A stretch of 64,000 bases of DNA from Isoetes taiwanensis (GCA_021234155.1 JAJEKV010000019.1:5964284-6028283), one strand, 5' to 3'. Positions 22,984 to 33,716 are shown, numbered from the stretch's first letter. The notes: a model not told the origin generated them from the letters alone. Translations and numbers: made by a program.

Positions 22984-24084
22984 ATGATTCAAAATAGCCT
23001 ACCTTCAGTGAGCATACAAGGTGCAATTCCTGATATGCTTTGGTCAGGGAAGACACTGGATTATAGTAGGCTAAGATTGTATGGATGCTTGGCCTACACA
23101 CACATTCCAGAAGAACTGAGGAGGAAACTGGATGACAGGGCCATGATTACCTACCTTGTTGGGTATGATAAACAATCCAAAGCCTACAGATTATATAATC
23201 CAAGCACAAGAGGAGTAGTGGTGAGTAGGGATGTTACATTTGATGAAACACAAGTGTATAAAGTTCTGATAAAGGAAAACAAGCAAAAGGAAGTTATTGA
23301 GAACATAACGAATGTTGATAATGCTGAAAATAATAGGTCAAGTACTAAAGTGGTTGATTATGATGATGATGCTCCAGATGACCTTAAGAATATAAATGCA
23401 GAAGCTGAGGAGAACACCAATGAAGAAGTAGGTGACTCAGAAGAAACACAAGTCCAAAATCAAGGTGTTTCAGCTGAGCCATCAGAGTCATCAACCAGTG
23501 CTGTCATACCATCAAGAAAAAAAAGAATCACTGAAGTAGAAAGGTTGCAGCAAGCAAATATCAAGGTTGATCCATCAATTCATGGTAGAACAACTCGAGG
23601 TAAGAGTAAAAGACTTCAAGATATAGAAGGAGAGCTGGATAGTATTTTTGAGATCTTGACTCATCTAGATCCAGCTATTCCAAGTACATATGAGGATGTA
23701 TTAAATTCAGCAGATAAGGATAAATGGATAAATGCTATGAATGAGGAAATGAATTCTTTTCACAATACTAACACATATGAACTTGTTGATATTCCTTGTG
23801 GAAAGAATATTGTTGGAAACAAGTGGCTATTCAGAATTAAAACAGGTGTGGATGGAAAGACACCTGGATACAAGGCTAGACTGGTGGCACAAGGATTCTC
23901 ACAGAAAAAAGGTCAGGATTTTGATGAAACTTTTTCTCCATTAGTCAAAATGAATAGTGTGAGAATGTTACTGGCAATTGCAAATGCATGTGATTTAGAA
24001 GTACATCATATGGATGTTAAGACCGCATTTTTGAATGCAACTTTAGAAGAAGAAATATTTATGAAGCAGGCCCCGTGGATTTGA
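22984..24084 (+). pseudogene. Copia integrase C-terminus and reverse transcriptase N-terminus
   Basis: A 366-codon open frame. Its first third (RLYGCLAYTHIPEELRRK, KAYRLYNPSTRGVVVSRDV) is the integrase C-terminal region. An acidic linker follows, then the RVT_2 domain: NKWLFRIKTGVDG, KARLVAQGFSQKKG and MDVKTAFLN with the first catalytic Asp. It breaks just after EEEIFMKQ. This is the best preserved part of the element. Confidence 0.9.
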
Positions 24085-25200
24085 GCAGGAGCTAACAAAG
24101 TTTGGAAGCTCGTGAGAGCAAAGCAGTATGGTTTGAAACAAATCCCCTCGAGAATGGTACAAGTGCATGGACAGCTTTTTAAGAGAGCAAAAATTTATTA
24201 AATTAGATAATGATGGTAATCTTTACAAGTTTCAAGATGGAGAAGAATGGTGTGTCTTAGCCTTATATGTTGATGACAATATAATGGTGGCTAAAGGAAC
24301 AACCCCGCTTGAATATGTGTAAAGATTTGCCGAGACAAAGATTTGAAATGACCGACTTAGGAGAGTTGAAAAATTTTCTTGGTGTTGAAATGGCCGAAAT
24401 AGGGGCAGAGGGTATAGTAATGCTCACCCAAAAGAAACAAATATATGACATGTTGAAAAGATTTAACATGCAAGACCGCAAAGTATGTAAAACTCCCCGC
24501 TGCACTGGGTGTAAGTTGATCTGAAAGTATGTGTCCACAAAATGAAGGTGAGAGAAAAGATATGGAGTCAAGTACCTTTACGATCCCCGGTTGGATGTTT
24601 AGCATATGTGGCCAATTGCACAAGGCCCGATATTGCACATAGTGTTAACATGTTAAGCAGTGTACAACACTAATCCCGGCAGAGAACATTGGACTGCAAA
24701 AGAAACGAAGTTTTAAGATATTTAAAAGGTAATCCGAAAGAAGGAGTTGCATACAAAACTAATAACTTGGAATTAGAAGGGTTTTGTGATGGGATTGGGG
24801 AGGAGATATAGATACAAGGAAGTCAACTTCGTGGATATCTTGTCATGCCGGGAGGAGCCCCTATATCTTGAAATGCAAAAACAAACCGCCATAGCTATGT
24901 CCAAAGGCCGAGGCGTATCTTGCCGCCGCTACTTTATGCTCAAAGGAAATTATTTGGGAGAGAAGGTTAATCATAGAACTGGATTTGAACAATCATTGGC
25001 TACCAACATTTGGTGTGATAGTACAAGCCGCATTGCTTTATCAAAGAATCCAAATCCTACATGAGAGGACTAAACATATAGAACTTGAAATGCACTTTAT
25101 CGTGGAGGCTGTTAGAAAAGACCTTGTAAATATGGTATATATCAGATCAAGATCGCTTAGCGATTTTGCTTACAAAATCTCTAGCCGAGACAAGATTTAG
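24085..25200 (+). pseudogene. Copia reverse transcriptase C-terminus and RNase H
   Basis: Split over several frames. ALYVDDNIMVAKGT near 24262 is the YVDD catalytic box. DLGELKNFLGVEMAE follows at 24354-24393, then the RNase H part with GFCD near 24781, and HERTKHIELEMHFI near 25060-25105, the usual end of the RNase H domain. At least six frame changes occur in about 1.1 kb, in contrast with the preceding intact frame. Confidence 0.85.
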
Positions 25201-25236
25201 CTATCTAAAAGGGAAAATAATGCATATAAGTATAAC

Positions 25237-25247
25237 ATGAAGGAGGA
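25237..25247 (+). promoter_or_regulatory. Copia polypurine tract
   Basis: Purine-rich ATGAAGGAGGA directly before the 3' LTR; it primes plus-strand synthesis. Confidence 0.8.
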
Positions 25248-25832
25248 TGTTAGTGTGTATCGTTATTATATTATATGCATCTTATATTCATGAGAAGCAA
25301 AGGCGTTGAATATATTTTTACTTTCAAGAACAACCTATGAGAAGCAAAGGGGTGGGGTTGTAATGGTCTTACAAAGTTGAAGATTCGTGATACAACCGAA
25401 AGTGCTTTATGCATATAAGTGCTTTATGTGCTTTAAGTGCTTTATGTGCTTGATGAAAACGCTATATTCCTTTTGTTGGCATGTGGGATATAAGCTGTAG
25501 ATGAGGTTTCTATTCTGAGTCACTGAGATCTAGCCGTAACCGTCGTGCAAGAGATACATAGGAATGGGGTGCCGGGTTTGAGGTGTACGGAGCTCTCGAT
25601 GATGATGATCTATAGTTTGGGCTTAGGAAGTACTCATTGCTTTGAGTAAAAGTGATGAAATGATTTTGAGCATATCAAGGAATGAATGACCATAACTTGG
25701 CTTTCTTGATACTAGATGCTTTTGTACTTGAAGATGTTTTATTGATTTAATATTGCTAGATTGAAAGTACAAGTAAATCATTGTGTTGAGCTTACATCCT
25801 TGCAAGGAATTGTTTTTTTTATTAATCCAACA
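25248..25832 (+). repeat. Copia 3' LTR
   Basis: 585 bp, TGTTAG...CCAACA, followed by the target duplication AAGAC. Confidence 0.97.
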
Positions 25833-25837
25833 AAGAC

Positions 25838-26461
25838 TTCCAGGGAACTTCCCGAACCAAGGTTATTTGGTTTCTGCATCGCATGAGGTGTACCACCTAA
25901 ACATAAACTGATATGAGATTCAATACAAAAGGAATTCCTCCAGGTATTAGAATCTCACAGAATGAATTCCTGCAGGTAGTATAGCTTGAAGCTTCTAATT
26001 CCACTAGATATAAAACATCTTTATTGCAAATTTCAGTCCTCCTTAACCAGCATCAAAGTGGCTAAATCTTAAAGTGGCCAATTCGTTCAATTAGTATTCG
26101 GCTACCTTTGCTAATTTTCGACAACTGCCAAGGCTTGATATAAAATTGTAGGTGGTAGGGGCTATGGCGAAGGGGGATGGGAAGAATCAAAGCTATGACG
26201 ACACATGAACGGAGGTAGAATATTAAAAAATTGCAAGCATGGATCATTTTGATGAGCACGAGAGAAAAAAAGTTGGAGGGGTAAGGGGGCTAGCAAGAAA
26301 GAGAGTTTATATTCGATTAGAGTTTTCACACTGCTTCTGAATATTGTGGCAAATATGGAAGTTCAATTTGCAAGATTGAACATTTTTAGTTACTTTTATC
26401 GTGTCGAGAGATGAGATTCTCTAGAATTAACATAAAACATCTTTTGCAGCAAGTTGAACGA
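25838..26461. other. Spacer, no gene seen
   Basis: Host-like AT-rich DNA. The first bases continue the sequence interrupted by the Copia insertion. Confidence 0.4.
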
Positions 26462-26504
26462 AAGAAATGTTCGCGGCGGCCTTGGCCGCCGCGATAAATT
26501 TCTT
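26462..26504. repeat. GC-rich perfect hairpin element
   Basis: A perfect 10-bp inverted repeat, CGCGGCGGCC-TT-GGCCGCCGCG (26472-26493), sits inside outer arms AAGAAAT and ATTTCTT. The surrounding DNA is AT-rich. A decayed copy lacking part of the stem is at 13921-13955, so this is a dispersed repeat and not a chance palindrome. Confidence 0.8.
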
Positions 26505-26914
26505 GTATTAATAATCCTCATGGCATAAGGTGCACACATAAGATGCACACATCCACCCACATTGTACATTTCGACAAAACTCACAGCCTTCTATAATTTA
26601 AGGGATTTAAAAACATCTACTTCCATTATGTCATGACAAGGTTCTGAAGTTAAATTAGCTTAACCCATTACATTTGCGACATTGAACCTTCAACAACCTT
26701 GAAACAATACCTCATTCAAGTGTTCTGAATCAAGGAAATTTAAACAAAGAGTTGTACCAATTGATGAACGCATAAATGCAAACCTTGGTTGAAGTGTCCA
26801 TGTTACGGACTACAAAATTTTAATATTTTCGAGACATAAAACATAGTCTTCACTTGTCCTTGATTCTTGTTTAGAGCCTCACAAATGCAAGTTTCCAAAC
26901 TACTTTGTGTTATA
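26505..26914. other. AT-rich spacer
   Basis: No gene seen between the hairpin and the tandem nested-hairpin array. Confidence 0.4.
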
Positions 26915-26919
26915 ACTCC

Positions 26920-27380
26920 GGTCACTCCGCACCAAACGCCTCTGCGTTCGCAACGCAGGCCCCTTTCGCGCGAAGTGACCCGAATCACTTGATTTGGAGC
27001 AAATTTGATCCAATTTCTGTAATAAAAAGATGTTAGAATGCTTAGAATTTGCCTAGAAATGTAATCTAGCACTTAATTTTTGCTAAAAATATCCAAAAGT
27101 AGCCAAGATCGGGCCACTCCAATCACTCCGCACCAAACGCCTCTGCGTTCGCGACGCAGGCCCCTTTCGCGCGAAGTGACCCGAGTCACCCAAATTTACA
27201 CTTTTAGATGTCCAAGTCGCATGAAACAAGCTACTAGCTAACCTAGAATTGATCCAAATAGGCATTTTAGTATTTTACAACCCTTAAAAATGTGAGTTCT
27301 CTTAGAAATCAACCCACTCCGGTCACTCCGCCCAAACGCCTCTGCGTTCGCGACTCAGGCCCCTTTCGCGCGAAGTGACC
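26920..27380. repeat. Three nested-hairpin repeats at 200-bp spacing
   Basis: Copies at 26920-26980, 27121-27181 and 27321-27380. Each about 60-bp, CpG-rich core has outer arms GGTCACTCCGC / GCGCGAAGTGACC and an inner hairpin CTGCGT-TCGCG-ACGCAG, plus the palindrome TTCGCGCGAA. Starts are 200 bp apart, and the AT-rich DNA between cores is poorly conserved. The array ends about 180 bp before a TATA box. The same layout, with different hairpin sequence, occurs twice in the chromovirus at 46.2 and 48.1 kb. Confidence 0.85.
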
Positions 27381-27563
27381 CGAGTCGACCTAGTTTGACT
27401 ATGATTTGCCCAAATTTGACCCAAAAAATTACCATGTAATTTTTCTTGACTTGTTTTGCCTAAATTTGCACTTCATGTTACTTTGTTTGGAGATCCATAG
27501 CCTTAGAACAAAGGTTTGTTCAATCAAGAACCCTTGTGCACGGAAACCTAGGCGGCCTTAGTC

Positions 27564-27572
27564 TATATAAGG
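27564..27572 (+). promoter_or_regulatory. TATA box
   Basis: TATATAAGG 118 bp before an ATG and downstream of the hairpin array. The following about 80 bp is pyrimidine-rich with CTCTTC-type words, like a plant 5' leader. Confidence 0.6.
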
Positions 27573-27681
27573 GGACCTCATTTGCTACTTTCTCTTCACC
27601 AAACTTGCTCTCACCCTCTTAGGCAAATTTTCAGGCTTTTGTTAGTTCTTCCAAGCCATCTTCTACATCTATCTCTGCTCA

Positions 27682-27837
27682 ATGGCGCCCACGAACTTTG
27701 TTCAATGGTACGACAATGTCAACCACATCAAACAAAAACTGGGCCGACTAACTAGCAATTTGAAATCAAGTATTACGAAAAAAGGGGAGGTGGAAGTCTA
27801 TGTGCCTTATGTGTCCCACCTTAAGGCCGGGCATTAA
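27682..27837 (+). CDS. 51-residue ORF of unknown function
   Basis: ATG at 27682 in a good context (TCAATGGCG). The product starts MAPTNFVQWYDNVNHIKQ, continues with a basic GRLTSNLKSSITKK stretch and a short beta-like EVEVYVPYV, and ends at TAA 27835-27837. No domain recognised. Support comes from context: TATA box, leader and hairpin array in the right order and spacing. It may be a truncated start of a longer transposon-type protein rather than a complete gene, since the promoter architecture matches the chromovirus modules. Confidence 0.4.
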   Translation: MAPTNFVQWYDNVNHIKQKLGRLTSNLKSSITKKGEVEVYVPYVSHLKAGH

Positions 27838-28939
27838 TCATGGGCATGTAGAGTAGATGTAGTGAGTGACATGTGCAATTTGGATAAACCTTTGTTCTTA
27901 AGGACAAAATCAAGTTCAACTAATATGACTTGAGCATTGGCATTTGATAAAACTTGTGGAACATATGCAATATTCCTAGCTTGGACGTAAATGTAAGGTA
28001 GAAAGTAGGCTACATGAATAATCTACTAAAATTAGCGTTAAGGGTAGGGTAAATTGGGATTACACTTTGTATAAACGTAAGGAATAGAGTATTCTGCTAA
28101 TGTGTATTCTCTCTTGTGCAAGACTTGTGGGCAATGACATTGGGTATTTTGCAAAGCTGAGCGAAATTTCATGTAGGGGCTTCTGAGATGCTGATGAACC
28201 AGAAACAACAATTGCACAATCTGTCTCTAAATTACTACTGGTGCAAATGTTCATTAATGGTTATTACAAGTTCATTATAAGTCACTGGGAGATGTGTAGA
28301 AAGATGGCTTCTTGTTCTGCGCTATACTTTACTCTAGGAAGAAGTACTGAAGCCCACAAAGCAAACTTGATGTTTTGCCGATGTAGAATGTAATTTTATA
28401 TGGAGTAGAAATGAAGGATTAGGCATGAGATTGCATGTGTACTAACTTTTACACACACGCAATGGCCAACTCATAGAAAAGTGAGGGTTCAGTAAGGAAG
28501 AACCTATTATTATGAGTGCATTTATGTGCATACAAGAATATCTTCACAATATTATTAAAGCACCTTGAAGAAGCTGAATGACTATTTCAGGATATTTTTA
28601 TTGCAGGTTCTTCACCAGATACATCATATTAAGGGTTTTTAAAAGCGTTAGCTATTGGACTTGAACCAAATCATGGTATTCTGAATCAATGATGTAATCT
28701 AGAATGGAATGGGCTCAGCCATTCTTAATTCCCCCTGACCTGCAGAATCTGGTCAATGTATTTTTTGCACATTTAGGAAATTTTAGAAACAGTGATTGGA
28801 ATAGGATAGAAATCCTGAGTAATATGGATAGATTCAAAATGTGATAAGAATAGGAGCACACAGATGATTGATTTGGCTATAGCTACAGACCGAATTTGGG
28901 TTAGTGGTTCTGTTAATTTTTTAATATAGCATCTATAGT
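27838..28939. other. AT-rich spacer
   Basis: Short open frames only; no gene recognised. Confidence 0.35.
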
Positions 28940-29420
28940 TGGGTGTTCTCGCTTCGAATAAAAGAATCGGAACTACGTAAAAGCTCGTTGATAGCATCAC
29001 TACTATCCTTCAAAGAAGCTTCAAATTTTTCCATTCCTAATTGAAAACCCTTCAAACCCTAATTGAGAACAGTCATCCATTTCCACTTTCTGCGCACAGT
29101 CCATATTGTTGTGAGGAACTTTAAGAGGTTATAAATCATATAACTTACAGGCTACTTCCTGACATCCTTGTGTTGTGGAAGAGGTGCCTGGTCACTTTCT
29201 TGTTGTATAACTTTATCACTATAATCGGGTGTCGCAACATCATCATCTTCGTGACCATTCTTTAGTACATTATCTTGAGATTTATTAGTAGTTATTTCCA
29301 TATGCCTTATACCAGTAACAACATCGTTATTATTTACCATTGTTGATGACACATTAGCAACATGCGCCCTGAGGTCAGAGTTGCTTTCAGATTCACCATG
29401 AGCTGGCATGACAAATATTT
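28940..29420 (-). other. Possible minus-strand exons, unrecognised
   Basis: Minus 29420-29155 is open and acidic (NGHEDDDVATPDYSDK). Minus 29081-28940, after a possible acceptor (CAATTAG), gives KFEASLKDSSDAINELLR, an amphipathic helix-like stretch, then a stop. Codon use looks protein-like, but I know no family and splice joining is uncertain. Confidence 0.25.
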
Positions 29421-30066
29421 TTATCACAAGACATCTATTGCTCAACATTGGCATGCTCAGGAGAGCCTGAGACTAATGAGGGAGACAGATTGCGGATAAA
29501 GTCATTGGATCAAGTATTCTATTGTTTTGAAGTAGCAATTTTGATCGATTGAAAAAAAATAAAACACTTTGAAGTATGATTTGAGCCACTTCACCCTTCG
29601 TCCATGGACGAAACCCTCTGTGCGCAACACCTTGTTTTTTTTGGTATGTGCTTCTTTTATACTTTACATTCCTCATACACCCCCTAGGGTTTGCTCTTTG
29701 GGCAACCCAAGAAAAACAATTTCGCAGTTAGGGAGACAAGCATTCTCAAAAATTGCATATGCATGGAACCCAAGAATAAGGGTGGATCCCCATTAGAGCA
29801 GAGTCGGAATTCCGCCACTCTCAGCAAATCCAAGAAGAAGAAACAGAGACCATTTTGGAGTTTGATTTTCATACCTTCTGACATTGCCAAAGGACAAAGC
29901 TTCTCGGCCACAAGACAAACCCAGTTCGTTGTGAGATTTTTAGATGGTCTTGTTCATCCAAAAATCTTGCGGGAATATCAAGTTTCGTGGAAAAACCTCA
30001 AATCCGGCTAATGGAGATTACCGTAAATCTGAAATTAATAGAACGGAGGTTTTACAAATCTTTTTA
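29421..30066. other. Spacer, overlapping weak frames
   Basis: An open + frame at 29691-30011 is basic and Ser-rich without a recognised domain. The right end borders the MULE-2 target duplication. Confidence 0.25.
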
Positions 30067-30803
30067 GGGAAAATTGTTAAAATACCCCAATATTTTGGAG
30101 TATTTATCAAAATGATCTTAATTCTTGAAAAATTGCCAAAATGCCCCTTCTCAGTTAACAGCAATCAAACATCACTGTAATCAAAATTTTTGCATGCTTG
30201 TGTTGATCGAGTAAGTCTTTCAAGTTTTTCTATTGTTCTCACCTTTCTAAACTCATGTTCCCATGCTTTATTTTCTACCATGAATTGCTATGAGTTTCCA
30301 TCTACTTTGAGATTTTGGACAGCTATGTATCTTCCTCTCCATTTTATGTGTTCATAATTGTCGATTTAACTTCAAAACCACGGCTCCAATCCACAATTTT
30401 CGAATTTTTTTCTCTTAGTCCAAGCATTCTGCTCGAACAATTTCTGCTGCAAAAAGCGACTGGCAGGGACCTATTCTGGGTTGGAGGTTCCCAAAGTAAA
30501 TTTCTGGCGATGAGTTGGAGAAATGAGTCGGATGCAGAGGAACGAAGCAACAATTCTTATGTGATCAACTGGCAAGAAATACAACAAATTGCATAGTGTT
30601 TGTGCTCATCACGTGATGTTTCTGCAGCCTGAGTGTAAATCTGATAGATTGCTAGCTCGATGAAGAGCCCCAATGGATCGGAAGTGGAAGACACAATGGC
30701 AGAGTTGGAGCAACAAAGAAGAAGGGCATTTTGACGAATTTTCAAGAATCAGGGGTGATACGATAAATAAGCCAAAATGTTGGGGTATTTTAACAATTTT
30801 CCC
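30067..30803. mobile_element. MULE-2, small Mutator-like element
   Basis: 737 bp. The left end GGGAAAATTGTTAAAATACC is repeated inverted at the right end (30803 back to about 30722), with arms of about 80 bp at roughly 80-85 percent identity by eye. Flanking 9-mers ATCTTTTTA (30058-30066) and ATCTTCTTA (30804-30812) are a target duplication with one difference. No transposase is present. The + strand between the ends has a 93-codon open frame (30315-30596), so it could be a Pack-MULE carrying host sequence. Confidence 0.85.
30315..30596 (+). other. Open frame inside MULE-2
   Basis: Starts MDSYVSSSPFYVFIIVD and ends INWQEIQQIA. There is a hydrophobic start and no recognised domain. The opposite strand is also open over much of it, which weakens the case for coding. 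Confidence 0.2.
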
Positions 30804-30812
30804 ATCTTCTTA

Positions 30813-31830
30813 TTGTATAAACAAAAGCAAACATTGTAGGGACTGAAAGGGTGTCACCAGTGTATGTCAAAGTATTTGAAATGAATAGAAAAATTTCCTT
30901 CTAGCCTTAGGATTAATAGGCATCTTCAAATTTGACGGGATGTATCCTAGTAATAGAATTTTGGTTCGGAAAATTTCTTTTAAATCTTAGAAACAAAAGG
31001 ATATTACAAGGATCTAACATGTGTTAGCCATTGATCTTCACAAATCTAAAAATCGCTAGTTGAATCTTCCACACAAGAAATCTCCAGAATTTGTTGTCTT
31101 GTATTTTGTCAGATTATGCTTGGAAGGTAGATTTCTGACTGTGGATATCTATTCTAGCCCTTTGAAAGCCACCCAAGTTCCTTGCTGCAATGAAAGGATT
31201 GTAACTTAGAGCTTGGTGCATTATTTCAACAATGTAATAAGATTCCTAGAGTTCAGGAGGCTACAATTCGAAGGCTACAATTCAAGAATTGGTACAATAA
31301 TATGTGCTTATGTAGAGAAGGAAAAGAACGAAGAAGGAATGTACTCAGAGGACTCAGTGGCTTCTACCTTTCTTGCTATGACGCCAATTAACAATGTTCC
31401 TCGATGCCGAGCTCACTGCAATATAGAATATTATGAGAAAAGCTCCATCACAGTTTCCTAATACATCAGATGACTACTTGGATGCCCCCAATAAGCACAG
31501 GTCCAAAAGATCTTCTAAATGGGTATGCCCGCTAGTACTAATTTGATCCCCCGAAGCATTTTTTATGGTAATTGCAGGCCAAATTTGGCATACAAAGCAA
31601 GAAGAAAGGGCGAGAAAGAATCTATGGCTCAACGTCCCACTCTTGGTGCCAAACTTGCTATTATGAGATCGTTGGTAAGGAAAAGAAGAAATCAAAAACC
31701 TTGAGTTTTGTTTCTTTGGCCTAGCTCCCGTAATTCGTTACACGGAGGCATGCATAACTATAATTAGAGAACCGTGAAAAATAAAACATACTAAGTAACC
31801 ATATAAAAAATATCCTATAACCTTTTTCTA
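30813..31830. other. AT-rich spacer
   Basis: Two short + frames (31213-31461 and 31519-31704) are open and the second is basic, but neither has a recognised domain or clear splice sites. Confidence 0.3.
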
Positions 31831-31999
31831 AAACCAGAAAATCCTACCTATAGAAATATGAATCGGAAAAATCTTTATACGCCTTTTTTTTATGGGTCGT
31901 ATATCATGCTGCATAAAACCAGAAAATCCTAACTATGGAAATATGAATCGAAAAAATCTTTATATGCCTCTTTTTTATGGGCGGTATATCCTGCTGCAT
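31831..31999. repeat. 85-bp tandem duplication
   Basis: Two adjacent units start AAACCAGAAAATCCTA and end CTGCTGCAT or CATGCTGCAT, differing at about seven positions. Confidence 0.9.
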
Positions 32000-32050
32000 C
32001 TTAAGGGAACCTGAAAATTATTTTTTGAACCGGAAATTCTGTATAAGGGA

Positions 32051-32093
32051 TGTCAAGTGTGCCGACGCGCGGAGCGCGGAGGCACACTTGACA
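32051..32093. repeat. 43-bp perfect hairpin
   Basis: TGTCAAGTGTGCC and GGCACACTTGACA form a perfect 13-bp stem around a GC-rich loop containing CGCGCGGAGCGCG, itself an inner hairpin. It lies about 90 bp upstream of an ACGT palindrome. Confidence 0.8.
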
Positions 32094-32137
32094 GCCCTGA
32101 ATGTTGCCCAAGGGGCCTTTGGCATAACGTGAAGGCT

Positions 32138-32164
32138 GATGACGTGTAATTCTGCCACGTCATC
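32138..32164. promoter_or_regulatory. Inverted ACGT (bZIP-type) element
   Basis: GATGACGTG and CACGTCATC are perfect inverted 9-mers 9 bp apart. Each contains TGACGTG, the core bound by plant bZIP factors. The position, 5' of a CT-rich leader-like region, would suit a promoter of the downstream kinase gene or of a small gene near 32.7 kb. This is inference. Confidence 0.5.
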
Positions 32165-32287
32165 CCTTTAAAACAATTTCGAGGTCACTGTTCCTCCTTC
32201 TTTCTCGTCTGCGGCTATGGCGGTCCGACCATAGTTCCAGCCTCATATCTTCTTATTTCGTCGCCGGCCGTGTCGCAGACTTGTTTG

Positions 32288-32625
32288 TAGGCTTCTTCAT
32301 GAGCCAGCGCCTTGTTTCTTTCGTTAGCGCCTTCATTTTTCGGTAAGGTCTTCAAGATTTAGAAGTTTGGGTGTTTTTTGTTCCAAAAGTGGTGAAGATC
32401 GAGGTTTCAGTGGTAGTTGTTCGAGTTTTGAGTAGTTGCAGTGAGTCTTGGTCAGATTCTAATGTTGCATTTTAGTTTTGAAAGATCGGCGAGTCTCAGA
32501 GCCCTTTCTTGGCTTGTTCATGAGCCTGCGCCTTATTTTTGTCGTTAGCGCCTTGATTTTTCGGCTTGCATCTTGAAGATCGAAGTTTTTGTGCTAAAAG
32601 TGGTGAAGATCGAGGTTTATGTTTT
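32288..32625 (+). repeat. Imperfect 120-bp direct duplication
   Basis: Segments at about 32295-32415 and 32518-32620 share CATGAGCC.GCGCCTT, TCGTTAGCGCCTT and GTGGTGAAGATCGAGGTTT. They may lie in a transcribed leader. Confidence 0.7.
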
Positions 32626-32729
32626 AGATCTGCGGGTTTTACAGTGTTGCATGTTAGTTTGGAGCTTAGATTCGAAGTTTTTTGTGCTGCATGTATAGCT
32701 TTGAGGTTTCCTGCAAGTTTATTTGAAGA

Positions 32730-32939
32730 ATGGCGTCCAAAAATGAGGTATTTCTGGTTTTTTTACACTTCCTTTTTATTTTTCAGGGTTTGGGGAGCAA
32801 AGCAGCAGACGAGGTTCTAATGGCTCGATTAAATGCTCTTCTGATCTTGTTTGTTATGCTAATATGCAAGTTTTTTTGGTATGTCAGCCAAGTATGGCTG
32901 GAGCTTCTACCATATCTGAAGGACCTAGTTTTGTGCTGA
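32730..32939 (+). CDS. Small hydrophobic ORF (69 residues), uncertain
   Basis: ATG at 32730 (GAATGGCGTCC). The product starts MASKNEVFLVFLHFLFIFQ, then GSKAADEVLMARL, then a strong hydrophobic segment (NALLILFVMLICKFFWYV). It would be a two-pass or anchored membrane micropeptide. A GT...AG pair inside would give a 40-bp intron, shorter than usual in plants. No family recognised; it could also be chance. Confidence 0.25.
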   Translation: MASKNEVFLVFLHFLFIFQGLGSKAADEVLMARLNALLILFVMLICKFFWYVSQVWLELLPYLKDLVLC

Positions 32940-32962
32940 ATATCACACAGAACTTGGAGGAA

Positions 32963-33115
32963 TGGAAATTGTAATATTTTTGCTTATGAAATCTAATGTT
33001 TTACTCTACATTCTGAGTTTCTTACCTTGCATTCACTGGAATTGTAATATTTTTGCTTATGAAATCTAATGTTTTACTCTACATTCCGAGTTTCTTATCT
33101 TGCATTCCAAAATAC
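32963..33115. repeat. 75-80-bp tandem duplication
   Basis: Two near-identical units of GGAATTGTAATATTTTTGCT through TTGCATTC, followed by a partial third word. Confidence 0.9.
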
Positions 33116-33716
33116 ATTCTGTCTTCTTACCCTACATTCTGTATTATTCCAGTAAAAAAAAAAATGCACACTTAAAAAACATTTGTTGACAATGACAACT
33201 AAGCTAAGTTTCAGGAAAGGAAAGTATGCCACGTGTAAGCTCCCTATTCGATATGGGAGCAGAATTACACGTAATCAGCCTTTACCTGCAGCGCCTAGGA
33301 GTTTTGCCACACGTAGGGTGTCGCCCATGGCTAGTGGATTAGATGTAACAATTCGATTCAAATTTGAGATCCGGGTCTTTCTGGGAATTTCATGAGGCGT
33401 TATTGTATTCCGTTTCGGTAAGCTAGATTCCTCTTCATTGATTCCTTTGAGTCACAGTTTTGTTTTCTAGCACAAGAATTATCTATTAGATTCTTGAGGC
33501 AACAACAACAGTCAATAGTCAGCCAATTGTTCTGGCATACGATGGACAAGACAGAGCACCAGTCATTAATTTGCATAAAAGAAAAGGTAAAAACAAGTTT
33601 GAGTGAAGCGGCTCACACATGTACTGACGTCAAATGCTGTAAGTAAAAGCAAATCTTTGAATAGGTTGCCAAATTTTATCATTTTCATGTGTGGTAATTG
33701 GACCTTGTCAATCTGA
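33116..33716 (+). other. Probable 5' region of the kinase gene
   Basis: Holds short open stretches, for example one beginning at an ATG near 33541 (MDKTEHQSLICIKEK) that ends at a GTAAAAAC donor. The main kinase frame is open from 33717 without an ATG until 33879, so an upstream exon is possible. I cannot fix the splice pair. Confidence 0.3.

Larger units (their letters stand above)
20574..25832 (+). mobile_element. Ty1/Copia LTR retrotransposon, full length
   Basis: A 5259-bp element with LTRs at 20574-21145 and 25248-25832, both TG...CA. The 5-bp target duplication AAGAC is at 20569-20573 and 25833-25837. A primer binding site TGGTATCAGAGC follows the 5' LTR and a purine tract (GAAGGAGGA) precedes the 3' LTR. 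The coding order gag, protease, integrase, reverse transcriptase, RNase H is that of Copia. The central 22984-24084 frame is intact for over 360 codons, while the ends of pol are full of small shifts, mostly at CAG-like sites. Confidence 0.97.

Noticed and set aside
26920-27380. A CRISPR array, from the three repeats at 200-bp spacing
   Set aside because: The repeats are about 60 bp, vary between copies, are spaced by 140 bp of decaying AT-rich DNA and lie in a plant genome; they are nested hairpins, not CRISPR repeats.
33183-33395. A first exon of the kinase gene starting at about 33183
   Set aside because: The frame is open for 70 codons, but no consistent donor-acceptor pair joins it to the 33717 frame and the composition is not convincing.
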